In this document: positions 50,598 to 59,862 of the stretch, in pieces | Position numbering within the stretch: position 1 is the first letter of the stretch | Layout: each line of letters begins with the position of its first letter | Source of the DNA: Exilibacterium sp. | GTDB lineage: Bacteria > Pseudomonadota > Gammaproteobacteria > Pseudomonadales > Cellvibrionaceae | Reading direction: 5' to 3' | Assembly: GCA_028280195.1 (NCBI GenBank) | Contig: JANQMH010000021.1 | Location: forward strand, 1-64,000 | DNA length: 64,000 bases | Made by a program: the position numbers and the translations under genes | Notes under the pieces: model-generated | The model's database searches: none | The model's input: the letters and a program-made list of their open reading frames with translations, nothing else | What the model was told of the DNA's origin: nothing

Positions 50598-53102
50598 ATG
50601 AATACCCGTTTAAACAAACCAGTCGCTGTTAATGCGCTTGCCCTTTCAATCGCCTGTGCGAGCGGTTGGGCGGAGAACGAAGTGCGGGATGCGAGCACTC
50701 GTCCCTATGCCATCGAAGAGGTTATTGTTACTGCACAAAAACGGGAAGAGTCCCTCCAGGATACACCGATCGCCATTTCGGCCTTCTCAGCGCAGAGCAT
50801 CGAGAACATGGGCATTACCCAGGCCAGCGATATCGGCCGTTTCGCCCCCAATCTTACCAGCGAGAAGCTGCCGTCCAGCTTCGGTGCGGTGAATTTTACC
50901 ATTCGCGGTATCACCGAAACTGAGCCGTCCATGAGCGTGGATCCGGCGGTGGGGATTTACATGAACGGCATCTATATGGCACGCAACAACGGCCTCGCAT
51001 TCGATGTGGTGGACCTGGAGCGGATCGAAGTACTTCGCGGACCGCAGGGCAGTCTCTACGGCCGCAACAGTACCGGCGGGGCGGTTAACCTGGTGACCGC
51101 CAAACCGAAGGGAGAGTTTGGGTTCAAACAGGTCATTACATCGGGCCGTCGCGACAAGCTCAGATATCACACTACGGTGGATCTGCCCAAGGCGGGTGAT
51201 CTCAGCGCCAAGCTCTCCTATCTGCACAACGAGCAGGACGGCTATGTCAAAAACAGCACCACCAATTTCCTGCAGGGCCGCGCCGGTGACTTTGGTGAAA
51301 TTGATGCCGATGCCTACCTGGTGGCGCTCAACTGGGAGCCATCTGACAGTTTCTCCGTCGATTACAGTTACGACAGCTCTGACTCTACCGGTATGCCGCG
51401 TGGTTTTCAGCTGACCTTTGCCGAGGCCGTGCCGCCCTCGGTATTTGGGCCGAACTTTGATCAGACGCTCACTTTTGGTCCCGGTGCCAATGATCTGGGC
51501 ATTGCCGATCAGGTATTGCTGGGTACCTATGCCGCTTTCGGCAATGCGCCTGCGGCACAGCTCTGTTCGCTGGATCCGGCCTGCGTGAATTTTGCTAATA
51601 CAGCCAACCCCGGATTCGGCGGCGCCACCCCGGCTCAGGCGCAATTGGGAACTTACCTCGGGGTTTACGGCCAAGCTGCGGCGGTAGCCGATCCCGATCG
51701 TGTCAGTGCGCTGAACATGCCCTATGCGGGAGAGCAGGAGCTGGCTATCGAAGGCCACAGTGTAACTCTGGTCTGGGATCTAGCGGAGAATCTGACGCTG
51801 AAGTCTCTGTCGGCCTATCGGGAGATGGATATAGAACTGCGCACCGATCTTTCCGGTGGCGGTCATCTGGATTTGACGGCCATGGGGGGAGGAGTCGTGA
51901 CACTGTTTGCGGCGGGCAGCCCCAACAGGAAATCTCAGGAGCAGTTTTCACAGGAGCTGCAGCTGATCGGTTCCGGCGATCGACTGCAGTATGTCGCCGG
52001 GCTCTACTATTTCGAGGAGGAGGCGGGGGAAAGCACGCAGGAGCAGACGCCGTTCTTTTTTGGCAATTTTGGCTCCGGGCGACGCTACGAAACGGACAAT
52101 TCGGCCTGGGCGGTCTTTGGCCAGGTCACTTATACGCTGCCGGTGCTGGAGGATAAACTGGATGTGACCCTGGGACTGCGTTACACGGAGGATGACCGCG
52201 CGATCAGCATTGACGAAGTGGTGGCAGACACCCCGGCCAGCGGCACATTTTCGGAGCAGTTTGACAATGTCAGCGGCCATCTCACCTTGGACTACAGCTT
52301 TACTAATGAGGTCAACGGCTATTTCCGCATAGGCACCGGCTACAAGGCGGGAGGCTTCCTGTCGCGCACCTCGATCGCCAACCAGAGGCCCTTTGACGAG
52401 GAAACTCTGACGTCCTATGAGTTCGGCTTGAAGTCCCAGTGGTGGGACAATCGGATGCAACTCAATGCAGCGCTGTTCTACAGCGAATATGACGACAAGC
52501 AGGTTACACAATTCGTACCCACTGACACGGGGGCCGAAAGTACTATACAGAATGCGGCACAAACCACCTATCAGGGATTCGAACTGGAACTATTGGTAAT
52601 CCCGCTCGCAGGATTGACGCTGAACCTTTCCTACGGTTACCTGGACCCCGAGTACGAGAGCTACACCTTCTTCGATCCCAGTGGGGCTGTCTGCGGAACC
52701 CAGGGTAGCGTCTGTGATGTGGTCGATCGTGGTGTCTTTCCGACAACGCCCGATGAAACCGCAGCCTTGGGAATGGAATACGAGTTTGAACCCTTTGCTT
52801 GGGGTCAATTGCGCGCCCGCATTGATGCGACCTATAACAGCGGCTATACCCACGATACCATATCGAGTCGGGTCGATGATTTTATCCGCGCCGATGCCCA
52901 CACCCTGGTGGACGCAAGGGCGACGCTGTCCGATATCGCCCTGGGTGATAAGGGGCTTCTGCGAGTTGCCCTGTGGGGTAAGAACCTTACCGATGAAGAG
53001 TATCGCAGCCACGCCATCGGGGCCTTTGAATCGATTGGTTTCGCTGGTGCGGTATACAACGAGCCGAAAAGCTATGGCATTGACATTATTTACGAGTATT
53101 GA
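50598..53102 (+). CDS. TonB-dependent outer-membrane receptor
   Basis: An 834-residue receptor for energised uptake across the outer membrane. A short leader is followed by the TonB box (IEEVIVTAQKREESLQDTP), the plug (DIGRFAPNLTSEKLPSS, VNFTIRGI, VDLERIEVLRGPQGSLYGRN) and a full barrel ending GIDIIYEY with an aromatic residue. It lacks a STN signalling domain. ATG 50598 has AGAGG upstream; ATG 50580 lies inside that site. It has its own P2 promoter and is followed after 39 bp by a KshA-like oxygenase gene, so steroid (sterol or bile-acid type) import is likely. Confidence 0.9.
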   Translation: MNTRLNKPVAVNALALSIACASGWAENEVRDASTRPYAIEEVIVTAQKREESLQDTPIAISAFSAQSIENMGITQASDIGRFAPNLTSEKLPSSFGAVNFTIRGITETEPSMSVDPAVGIYMNGIYMARNNGLAFDVVDLERIEVLRGPQGSLYGRNSTGGAVNLVTAKPKGEFGFKQVITSGRRDKLRYHTTVDLPKAGDLSAKLSYLHNEQDGYVKNSTTNFLQGRAGDFGEIDADAYLVALNWEPSDSFSVDYSYDSSDSTGMPRGFQLTFAEAVPPSVFGPNFDQTLTFGPGANDLGIADQVLLGTYAAFGNAPAAQLCSLDPACVNFANTANPGFGGATPAQAQLGTYLGVYGQAAAVADPDRVSALNMPYAGEQELAIEGHSVTLVWDLAENLTLKSLSAYREMDIELRTDLSGGGHLDLTAMGGGVVTLFAAGSPNRKSQEQFSQELQLIGSGDRLQYVAGLYYFEEEAGESTQEQTPFFFGNFGSGRRYETDNSAWAVFGQVTYTLPVLEDKLDVTLGLRYTEDDRAISIDEVVADTPASGTFSEQFDNVSGHLTLDYSFTNEVNGYFRIGTGYKAGGFLSRTSIANQRPFDEETLTSYEFGLKSQWWDNRMQLNAALFYSEYDDKQVTQFVPTDTGAESTIQNAAQTTYQGFELELLVIPLAGLTLNLSYGYLDPEYESYTFFDPSGAVCGTQGSVCDVVDRGVFPTTPDETAALGMEYEFEPFAWGQLRARIDATYNSGYTHDTISSRVDDFIRADAHTLVDARATLSDIALGDKGLLRVALWGKNLTDEEYRSHAIGAFESIGFAGAVYNEPKSYGIDIIYEY

Positions 53103-53141
53103 GTTTTCCAGTCGATGATGACAGTGTAAAGGGCAACTTCA

Positions 53142-54215
53142 ATGGCAACAACCGCAGAATACAATCTGGGTGAATATCCCTTCCCGCGCGGCTGGTTCAT
53201 GATCGCCGAGACTTCTGAAATCATACAGAAACCGCTGGCGATACGTTACTTCGGTCAGGAGATGGTGATCTACCGCGGCAACAGTGGCCGGGTCGTGGTG
53301 ATCGATGCCTACTGCCCCCATATGGGAGCCCACATTGCCAAAAACACCACCTCCTATGTAGTGCTCGATGGCGAGCATATCGAAGGGGATTCAATACGTT
53401 GTCCCTACCACGGTTGGAAATTTTCTCCCGATGGTAACTGCGAGGATATTCCCTACTCACCTGCACCCATTCCGCCCAAGGCCTGCGTTAAATCCTGGCC
53501 GGTGGTGGAGCGGTACGGTTGTGTGTACATGTGGCACGATCCGGAAGGCGGCGAGCCTGACTACGATGTGCCTGACCTGCCTGAGTGGGAAGATACCGAC
53601 TGGGTGCGGTGGAAAATCGATCACCTGGGAGAATTGGACTGCCATCCGGTGGAGATTATCGATAATATGGCGGACAAAGCCCACTTTTCGCCAATCCACG
53701 GCAGCTCCGGTATCGAGCACTTCGAAAACAGTTTTGACGGCCATATTGTGGTGCAGGACTTCGCTGCCGGTCACCGGACCCTGGCGTCGTCGGCATTGCT
53801 GAAAACCCGCACCTGGTATACCGGCCCGGCCATCCTGCGGTCGCGCATGGACGGCGATCATCCATCCATCATTCAGATTGCCCACACGCCCATCGACGAT
53901 GGGCGTATCAAAGTCTGGCACGCGTTGTTGGTGAGATCGGCGGATGCCGACGACCGTGAGAGGGGAGTGATGGCGGCGCGGGCATACCAGGAAGCCAGTC
54001 GCCTTGCGTTGATGCAGGACTTTGAAATCTGGACCCACAAAAGACCCTGTACCCAGCACTTGAAAGTCATCGGCGATGGTCCTTTTGGCAAATTGCGCAC
54101 CTGGTATAAGCAGTTTTATACCACCCGGGAAAAAGGTGCGAAACTCCAGGCCAAAGCTAATGGTCATGTTGTGACCAAGGGTACCAAACGCGATCCCTGG
54201 CCGGAAAAAACCTAG
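53142..54215 (+). CDS. kshA: KshA-like 3-ketosteroid 9-alpha-hydroxylase, Rieske oxygenase subunit
   Basis: A 357-residue Rieske non-haem iron oxygenase. The Rieske cluster ligands are Cys58 and His60 (CPHMGAH) and Cys87 and His90 (CPYHGWKF). The mononuclear iron site has His181 and His186 in DKAHFSPIHGS. The overall length and the DNMADKAHF stretch match KshA, which hydroxylates 3-ketosteroids at C9 and so opens ring B. The reductase subunit KshB is not in the window. It is downstream of the TonB receptor and converges on the hsa arm, whose substrates it would supply. Confidence 0.85.
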   Translation: MATTAEYNLGEYPFPRGWFMIAETSEIIQKPLAIRYFGQEMVIYRGNSGRVVVIDAYCPHMGAHIAKNTTSYVVLDGEHIEGDSIRCPYHGWKFSPDGNCEDIPYSPAPIPPKACVKSWPVVERYGCVYMWHDPEGGEPDYDVPDLPEWEDTDWVRWKIDHLGELDCHPVEIIDNMADKAHFSPIHGSSGIEHFENSFDGHIVVQDFAAGHRTLASSALLKTRTWYTGPAILRSRMDGDHPSIIQIAHTPIDDGRIKVWHALLVRSADADDRERGVMAARAYQEASRLALMQDFEIWTHKRPCTQHLKVIGDGPFGKLRTWYKQFYTTREKGAKLQAKANGHVVTKGTKRDPWPEKT

Positions 54216-54280
54216 TGCTTCGGGATAAAATGATAAATGGCTGAGCAAAGCCTTGGCCGGATTGCACAGTCTCCGCCAGA

Positions 54281-54856
54281 TCAATAGGGGCGGGATGATA
54301 CCCGGGTGATGGTATTGTTGCCGTTTTCCAATACGCCTTGATAGACGCCAAAATGGTTTCGCGCCATGTCACGGTAGAACAGTTCCACGTTCTCGGCCAG
54401 CTCTGGGAAAGCAAACTCCTCCCAGGGGAAGTCTTCGCGGCTGAACAGGGCCACTTCCATGGCTTCGTCAGTCACACCAAATTCGGGTTTGAGCAAGGGC
54501 GCGCGAAATACGATGTAGACCTGGTTCATATGCATGAGGTTGCCGATGAGATGCAGTTGTAGTTGTGATGTGTCCACTTGCGCCCGGGTTTCTTCGTAAA
54601 GCTCGCGAGCAGCTGCCCCCGCCAGGGTTTCATGCTGTTCTACAAAACCCGAGGGCGCCGCCCACTTGCCCTTAAAGGGCTCGGTGCCGCGTCTTATCCA
54701 GAGTACTTTATCGCCCCAGGTAGCGTAACAGGACACCAGTACCTTTGGGTTCTGATAGTGAACCATACCGCAGCCGGTGCATTGAAAGCGGGCGATACTG
54801 TCACCCGGGATCAGGCGCTTTTCAACCAATTGTCCGCACTCGCTGCAATAATTCAT
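54281..54856 (-). CDS. Nudix hydrolase with N-terminal zinc ribbon
   Basis: A 191-residue protein. The N-terminal zinc ribbon (YCSECGQLV, then QCTGCGMVHYQNP) is followed by the Nudix box in GFVEQHETLAGAAARELYEE with conserved Glu residues, as in NADH-pyrophosphatase-like and ADP-ribose hydrolases. It is the last gene of the reverse steroid arm, 17 bp after the LuxR-type gene. Steroid clusters often carry a Nudix gene, perhaps cleaving CoA or nucleotide by-products; its substrate is not known. Confidence 0.82.
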   Translation of the reverse strand: MNYCSECGQLVEKRLIPGDSIARFQCTGCGMVHYQNPKVLVSCYATWGDKVLWIRRGTEPFKGKWAAPSGFVEQHETLAGAAARELYEETRAQVDTSQLQLHLIGNLMHMNQVYIVFRAPLLKPEFGVTDEAMEVALFSREDFPWEEFAFPELAENVELFYRDMARNHFGVYQGVLENGNNTITRVSSRPY

Positions 54857-54873
54857 GTTGAAGCTCTGTTTGC

Positions 54874-56118
54874 TTATTGTGTAGAAGCCAGGCTGGTGAG
54901 CACCAGGGACACCAACATGGATTGTTGGGTAACGCCGGTTTTGGCAAACATAGCGCGCAGATGAGCACGCACCGTATTCTTCTTGATGTGGAGTTCTTCG
55001 GCAACGTCGTCAGTCGTGTGGCCTTCGGCGAGTAAAATGGCGATGGTCGCCTCGGAGAGGGTCAGTTGATAGAGGTTCATCAGGGTGCGCACGGAAATTT
55101 CCAGATTCTTGTCGGGGTCCTGAATAAAGATGGTCAGATAAGGCGTGAGTTTTGAGGCATCCTCATCATTTACCGGTAGAGGTTTGACCACGATTTGATA
55201 ATCGACTTTCCCCGAGGGACGCGGCACCGAAATTGCCTGACTGAGAACGCGGGTATTACCGCTGCCTTGAAGCGTAAAGGTGTTCAGAGTATCGTAGAGA
55301 TATCGTTGCAAGGTATCGTTGCGCGACACATTTTCTATTTTGATTTTCTGTTGTACCTGGCTCAGGCCGTCGTTTTCGCCCAAGTAGTGTCTGGCGGCGG
55401 TATTCAACTTCAGGATATTGCCGTTTTTGTCCAGTGTGACCATGCCGATGGAGCGTTTCGAGATGGAGTCGGCGTAAATCTGGCGTTCGCTGTCCAACTG
55501 GCGCAACTGAACACCCAGCGATACTGATTGTTGCAGGTGGGGTATCAGTAAGTGTAAGAACGCTTTCTCCGTGTCGGTAAAGTTGCCCTGTTTCCTGGTA
55601 CGTACAAAGCGGATGGAAATGCGCGAATTTTTGCCGGGGGTATCGAATTTATCTCCACTGGCTTGCGGGAAATACCAGTCGATGCCGGCGATATAGTAGA
55701 TGTCGTGGGGCTTGAGAATCATCTGGTAGAACTCGCTTTCGAGCAGCAGTGCACGGGGGATCATATCCTCAATGGTCACAACTTCGTTCAGTGGCAGATT
55801 TACCAGGGGGTCCTGCGCATAGACACTGGTGTAAGCGCCTTCTGCTGTGCCGATGACGGGGATATCGTTTTTTTCACCGCTGGTGAAAAGCAGGCCGCTG
55901 TCGGTGGTGGTGGGGGGGCGCGTAATCAGGGTGGCGTGCAGCAGGTTGAGCTTCTGTTTGAGCAGGGTGAGAAAGTTTCTGTTGGTGTCTCTCGTGGTCG
56001 CGGCACCATAGAGTGTGTAGAGCAAATTGGACAGCGTTTCGTTGTCGATGTGCAGAGGCATATACCGGGCTCTGTCATTGGGAACTGTCGATACAATTTT
56101 ATATGCTGTCCCTGCCAT
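54874..56118 (-). CDS. LuxR-type transcription regulator, TesR-like
   Basis: A 414-residue regulator. The C-terminal LuxR helix-turn-helix lies near 350-410 (LSEATIAILLAEGHTTDDVA, then ELHIKKNTVRAHLRAMFAKTG). The N-terminal 300 residues look like a PAS/GAF-type sensor (AARHYLGENDGLSQVQQKIKI region), probably binding a steroid intermediate. In Comamonas testosteroni the LuxR-type TesR activates the steroid genes, so a similar role is likely. It lies in the hsa arm, 9 bp after the aldolase gene. ATG 56118 and ATG 56061 are both possible starts. LuxR-type proteins bind palindromes near -42, as found at P1 and P2. Confidence 0.75.
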   Translation of the reverse strand: MAGTAYKIVSTVPNDRARYMPLHIDNETLSNLLYTLYGAATTRDTNRNFLTLLKQKLNLLHATLITRPPTTTDSGLLFTSGEKNDIPVIGTAEGAYTSVYAQDPLVNLPLNEVVTIEDMIPRALLLESEFYQMILKPHDIYYIAGIDWYFPQASGDKFDTPGKNSRISIRFVRTRKQGNFTDTEKAFLHLLIPHLQQSVSLGVQLRQLDSERQIYADSISKRSIGMVTLDKNGNILKLNTAARHYLGENDGLSQVQQKIKIENVSRNDTLQRYLYDTLNTFTLQGSGNTRVLSQAISVPRPSGKVDYQIVVKPLPVNDEDASKLTPYLTIFIQDPDKNLEISVRTLMNLYQLTLSEATIAILLAEGHTTDDVAEELHIKKNTVRAHLRAMFAKTGVTQQSMLVSLVLTSLASTQ

Positions 56119-56127
56119 GAGAATGGA

Positions 56128-57144
56128 TCAGGCTTTCGCCATTTCCATTGCCACATCCTCAATCAAGTCTTCCTGACCGCCAATAGCTTTCCGGCGTGCC
56201 ATTTCCAATAGAATTTCCTGAGAGGCGACACCATATTTATCACCTGCCCGCTTGGCAAACAGCAGAAAGGAAGAGTATACACCCGCATAACCCAGAATCA
56301 GGGAATCGCGATCCACCCGCACCAGTTCGTCCATCATGGGTACTATCTTTTCTTCCGCTACGGCCATCAGCTCAAAGATATCCACGCCGGTATCCGCGCC
56401 CATGCGCGCCAGCACGGCGGCAAAAATTTCCAGCGGAGTATTACCGGCACCAGCCCCCAAGCCCGCGGCGGAGCCGTCGATACGATTGGCTCCGGCGCCG
56501 ACCGCGGCCATGGAATTAGCCACGCCCAGGCCCAGATTGTGATGGCCGTGAAAGCCCAGTTCGGTCTGTGGTTTAAGCCTGGCTCGCAGCAGGCCAATAC
56601 GTTCGGTCACCTGGTGAGGCAGCATATAGCCGGCCGAGTCGGTGCAGTAAATGCAGTTGGCGCCATAGGACTCCATCAACAGGGCCTGTTCCAACAGCTC
56701 TCCGGCAGTGATCATATGGGCCATCATCAAAAAGCCCACGGTATCCAGCCCCATCTGGCGGGCGAGGCCGATATGCTGTTCGGAGACGTCGGCCTCGGTG
56801 CAGTGAGTGGCGACACGGATGCAGCTCACGCCCAGGTCTGCGGCCATTTTCAAATGCTCCACGGTACCTATGCCGGGTAGCAGCAGGGCGGAAATTCTGG
56901 CGTTTTTCATTTTCGGCACCACCGCACCCAGATACTGCGCATCACTGTGGGCGGGAAAACCGTAGTTGATCGATGCACCGCCCAGGCCGTCGCCGTGAGT
57001 CACCTCGATCAGGGGTATGCCCGCCTGGTCCAGGCCGGTTGCCACATCGATCATTTCATCGAGGGAAATCCGGTGGCGTTTAGGGTGCATGCCGTCGCGC
57101 AAGCACATATCGTGAAGGGTGACTTTCTTGTCGGTAAAATCCAT
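56128..57144 (-). CDS. hsaF: 4-hydroxy-2-oxovalerate (2-oxohexanoate) aldolase, HsaF-like
   Basis: A 338-residue aldolase of the DmpG/HsaF family that splits 4-hydroxy-2-oxo acids into pyruvate and an aldehyde. The N-terminal [15 protein letters not shown] gives Arg16, Asp17 and the catalytic His20; metal ligands are in [11 protein letters not shown]; the C-terminal part [16 protein letters not shown] contacts the dehydrogenase. It works as a complex with the acylating dehydrogenase encoded 15 bp upstream, passing the aldehyde through a tunnel. Confidence 0.95.
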   Translation of the reverse strand: MDFTDKKVTLHDMCLRDGMHPKRHRISLDEMIDVATGLDQAGIPLIEVTHGDGLGGASINYGFPAHSDAQYLGAVVPKMKNARISALLLPGIGTVEHLKMAADLGVSCIRVATHCTEADVSEQHIGLARQMGLDTVGFLMMAHMITAGELLEQALLMESYGANCIYCTDSAGYMLPHQVTERIGLLRARLKPQTELGFHGHHNLGLGVANSMAAVGAGANRIDGSAAGLGAGAGNTPLEIFAAVLARMGADTGVDIFELMAVAEEKIVPMMDELVRVDRDSLILGYAGVYSSFLLFAKRAGDKYGVASQEILLEMARRKAIGGQEDLIEDVAMEMAKA

Positions 57145-57159
57145 GCTGCTTTCTCCCGC

Positions 57160-58071
57160 TTAGTATGACTGACCGTTGGCCAGTGTTTCTTTGAACAGGG
57201 CTTCGGCGTACATTTCGGCAGTGCGCAAAGCGGCCGCGGTCATGATATCGAGGTTGCCCGAATACCTGGGCAGGAAATCACCGAGGCCTTCTACCTGCAT
57301 AAATACCGTGACACGATTACCGTCAAAAACCGGGCCATTTTTCAGCGTATAGCCGGGTACATACCTTTGCACCTCTGCAATCATGCTGTGGATGGACCCG
57401 GTAATGCGCGTCTGGTCAGGTGTCTCTGCGGTAAGGCAGTGGATGGTGTCGCGCATAATCAGTGGCGGCTCGGCCGGGTTCACGATGATGATAGCTTTGC
57501 CCTTGTCGGCGCCACCAATTTTCTCGATCGCATCGGCGGTGGTGCGGGTAAACTCGTCGATATTTTTACGCGTACCCAGACCCACGGATTTTGATGAAAC
57601 CGTGGCGACAATTTCGCCGTACTTCACAGTTTGCACGCGACTCACTGCCCTGACTATGGGAATAGTGGCCTGGCCGCCGCAGGTCACCATATTGACATTT
57701 TCCCTGCGACCCTCCCTCAGCAGCTCGGCCAGATTTACCGGCGGAATGCAGTAAGGGCCGATCGCCGCCGGGGTCAAATCAATCATCATCACGCCTTTCT
57801 GGTTTAAGCGGCGGGAGTTTTCTGCATGTACGTAGGCGGATGTGGCATCGAAGGCAATCTGGATATTGTCTTCTTCCACCCGGTCGAGCATACCCTCGAC
57901 GCCTGAGGTGGACACTTTCATGCCAAAATCTCGGGCGCGCTTGATGCCCTCGGATTCTTCGATGCCGGCCATCCATACCGGCTCGATCCAATCGCTGCGC
58001 ATGGCTTTCATTAACAGATCCGTGCCGATATTGCCCGGGCCGATAATTACGGCGCGCAGTTTTTTACTCAT
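57160..58071 (-). CDS. hsaG: Acylating acetaldehyde/propanal dehydrogenase, HsaG-like
   Basis: A 303-residue enzyme that oxidises the aldehyde from HsaF to acetyl- or propionyl-CoA. NAD is bound by [14 protein letters not shown]; the catalytic Cys131 is in [13 protein letters not shown]; the C-terminal dimer region is complete. Length equals DmpF/BphJ/HsaG. In steroid degradation the product is propionyl-CoA. The gap to the hydratase gene upstream is 118 bp and contains three tandem 22-bp repeats. Confidence 0.95.
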   Translation of the reverse strand: MSKKLRAVIIGPGNIGTDLLMKAMRSDWIEPVWMAGIEESEGIKRARDFGMKVSTSGVEGMLDRVEEDNIQIAFDATSAYVHAENSRRLNQKGVMMIDLTPAAIGPYCIPPVNLAELLREGRRENVNMVTCGGQATIPIVRAVSRVQTVKYGEIVATVSSKSVGLGTRKNIDEFTRTTADAIEKIGGADKGKAIIIVNPAEPPLIMRDTIHCLTAETPDQTRITGSIHSMIAEVQRYVPGYTLKNGPVFDGNRVTVFMQVEGLGDFLPRYSGNLDIMTAAALRTAEMYAEALFKETLANGQSY

Positions 58072-58106
58072 ATTCGCTGCTTCCTATTCTTGTAGCGGCT
58101 GCGTCA

Positions 58107-58172
58107 GCTCAGGGCTGTTTTTAGTTCCGCTCAGGGCTGTTTTCAATTTCGCTCAAGGCTGTTTTCGAACCG
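58107..58172. repeat. 22-bp tandem repeat between hsaE and hsaG
   Basis: Three direct copies start at 58107, 58129 and 58151, each GCTCAGGGCTGTTTT (third copy GCTCAAGGCTGTTTT) plus a variable 7-base tail. They fill the only long gap inside the operon. Read on the coding strand each is AAAACAGCCCTGAGC. No hairpin is obvious. Confidence 0.8.
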
Positions 58173-58189
58173 CTTGCCGGGCAGGGTGT

Positions 58190-58984
58190 TTATGCGAATG
58201 AGATCGTTGCCGACCCCAGTCCCACCAGTTCCATATGCATCCTGTCACCCGCGGTAACCGGTTCCAGAGGCACCAGGGAGCCGGATAGGATCACCTCACT
58301 GGCTCTTAGCGGGGTACCAAACTCACCGAGGGTATTAGCCAGCCAGGCCACCGCGGTCAGTGGGTTGCCCTGTACTGCTGAACCCTTACCGCTACTGATA
58401 GGTATACCGTTTTTGTAGACCTGGACTTCCAGGTCCGGCATATTCACCTTGTTGGGGTCGATTTTTTCATTGCCGGTTAGGTATACACCGCAGGAGGCAT
58501 TGTCGGCTACAGTATCCTGGATTTTGATTTTCCAGCCGTCGATACGGGAGTCGACGATCTCGAAGCAGGGCATGATGCAGTCGGTAGCCCTGAGTACATC
58601 AGCTTCAGTTATCTTGGGGCCTTTGAGTTCTTCTTTCAATAAAAATGCAATTTCCGCTTCCGCCCGAGGCTGAATCAGGTTTCCTGCAATGACTACTTCA
58701 CCGCCGTTGGGCACTGCCATCTTGTCGGTGAGGAAGCCGAAGTCCGGCTGAAACACCCCCAGCATTTCCTGGACGGCGGCGGAGGTTACACCAATTTTTT
58801 TTCCTACCACCTGCTCGCCATCCTTTTCCAGGCGCAGTGCCAGCATGACTTCGGAGATGCGATAGGCATCTGCAACGGTAATTTCTGTGTAACGGTCGCT
58901 CAGGGGCACGAGTGTGCGACATTCACGCAGGGCATCGTAGAGTTCATGGCCGAGTTCCCGGCATTGATTTTCGCTCAGACTCAT
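58190..58984 (-). CDS. hsaE: 2-hydroxypenta/hexa-2,4-dienoate hydratase, HsaE-like
   Basis: A 264-residue hydratase of the fumarylacetoacetase-like fold, adding water to 2-hydroxy-hexa-2,4-dienoate released from ring A. Family features include VVGKKIGVTSAAVQEMLGV, QPRAEAEIAFLL with the metal Glu residues, and NPLTAVAWLANTLGEFG. ATG 58984 was chosen; the longer frame to 59149 adds 55 unrelated residues that overlap the hydrolase gene. The gap to hsaD is 20 bp. Confidence 0.93.
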   Translation of the reverse strand: MSLSENQCRELGHELYDALRECRTLVPLSDRYTEITVADAYRISEVMLALRLEKDGEQVVGKKIGVTSAAVQEMLGVFQPDFGFLTDKMAVPNGGEVVIAGNLIQPRAEAEIAFLLKEELKGPKITEADVLRATDCIMPCFEIVDSRIDGWKIKIQDTVADNASCGVYLTGNEKIDPNKVNMPDLEVQVYKNGIPISSGKGSAVQGNPLTAVAWLANTLGEFGTPLRASEVILSGSLVPLEPVTAGDRMHMELVGLGSATISFA

Positions 58985-59004
58985 CGTACGTCCGTTATCA
59001 GTTA

Positions 59005-59832
59005 TCAGGCGCTCTGCAGGAATTCCACACAGCGCCGGTTGAACAAATCCGGGTACTCGATCATCACCCAATGGCCGCCCTGGCTCAGGGTAATCACCTG
59101 GGCGTTGTGACAAGCGGTCGCCAGCTTTTCCGCGCCGCTTACCGGACAAAAGCGATCTTTGGCGCCCCAGAAGCCCAGGACCGGGCAGCGAATGTCACCC
59201 AGGCGCTCAGTCAGGTTGGGGATACGCATACGGGTGAAGACGCTCGGCGTTTGGGTTTTCAAAATGCGGAAGCGCTCTTCGATCAACTCATCGGTGATAT
59301 GCCTGGGATCGAAAACAATCAGTTTCAGCACGTCTTTCAATCGGGTCGGGGTAAATTCCGGTGACCCCAAGGGCACCTTGGTCATGGCCCGGATGCCTTC
59401 CATGTGCTGGAAGTAATAGGACTGATCTTCGAGGGCACCGCAGCCCATCAAAATCAGATGACTCACCCGTTCAGGCTGTGCCAGAGCGAGGCCAATGCTG
59501 ACGGCGCCACCGAGGGAGTTGCCCACCAGTGCGAACTGCGGCAGATCCAGCTTGTCGGCAAACTCCAGCACCACGTCGACGAAGAACTCCAGGGTGTAAT
59601 CCCGTTCGGGTTTGTCACTGTCGCCAAAGCCGGGCAGGTCGGGGATCATCACCTGGTAGCCGCTGCCGGCAAAGAATGCCGCGTTGTGGCGAAAATTCAG
59701 CCAGCCGCTGGCGCCGGGGCCGCTGCCCTGCAGGAATACTACCGGGAAGCCATCGCCCAGGGTGGTGTAGTGGAGTTTGATACCGCTATTTAGGGTGAGG
59801 TATTGGCCATCTGGTTTTACCGGCAGGTTCAT
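59005..59832 (-). CDS. hsaD: Meta-cleavage product hydrolase, HsaD-like (4,9-DSHA hydrolase)
   Basis: A 275-residue alpha/beta-hydrolase that splits the C-C bond of the ring-opened secosteroid (4,9-DSHA) after HsaC. The oxyanion motif GSGPGASGW, nucleophile Ser106 in GNSLGG, Asp in GAKDRFCPV and His in GGHWVMIE complete the triad. Products are the dienoate for HsaE and the HIP acid for the CoA ligase. Gene order with hsaA, hsaB and hsaC supports HsaD/TesD rather than a biphenyl-type BphD. Confidence 0.92.
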   Translation of the reverse strand: MNLPVKPDGQYLTLNSGIKLHYTTLGDGFPVVFLQGSGPGASGWLNFRHNAAFFAGSGYQVMIPDLPGFGDSDKPERDYTLEFFVDVVLEFADKLDLPQFALVGNSLGGAVSIGLALAQPERVSHLILMGCGALEDQSYYFQHMEGIRAMTKVPLGSPEFTPTRLKDVLKLIVFDPRHITDELIEERFRILKTQTPSVFTRMRIPNLTERLGDIRCPVLGFWGAKDRFCPVSGAEKLATACHNAQVITLSQGGHWVMIEYPDLFNRRCVEFLQSA

Positions 59833-59862
59833 GTCGCCCCCCTCAGATTGCGCCAGTCCGGA

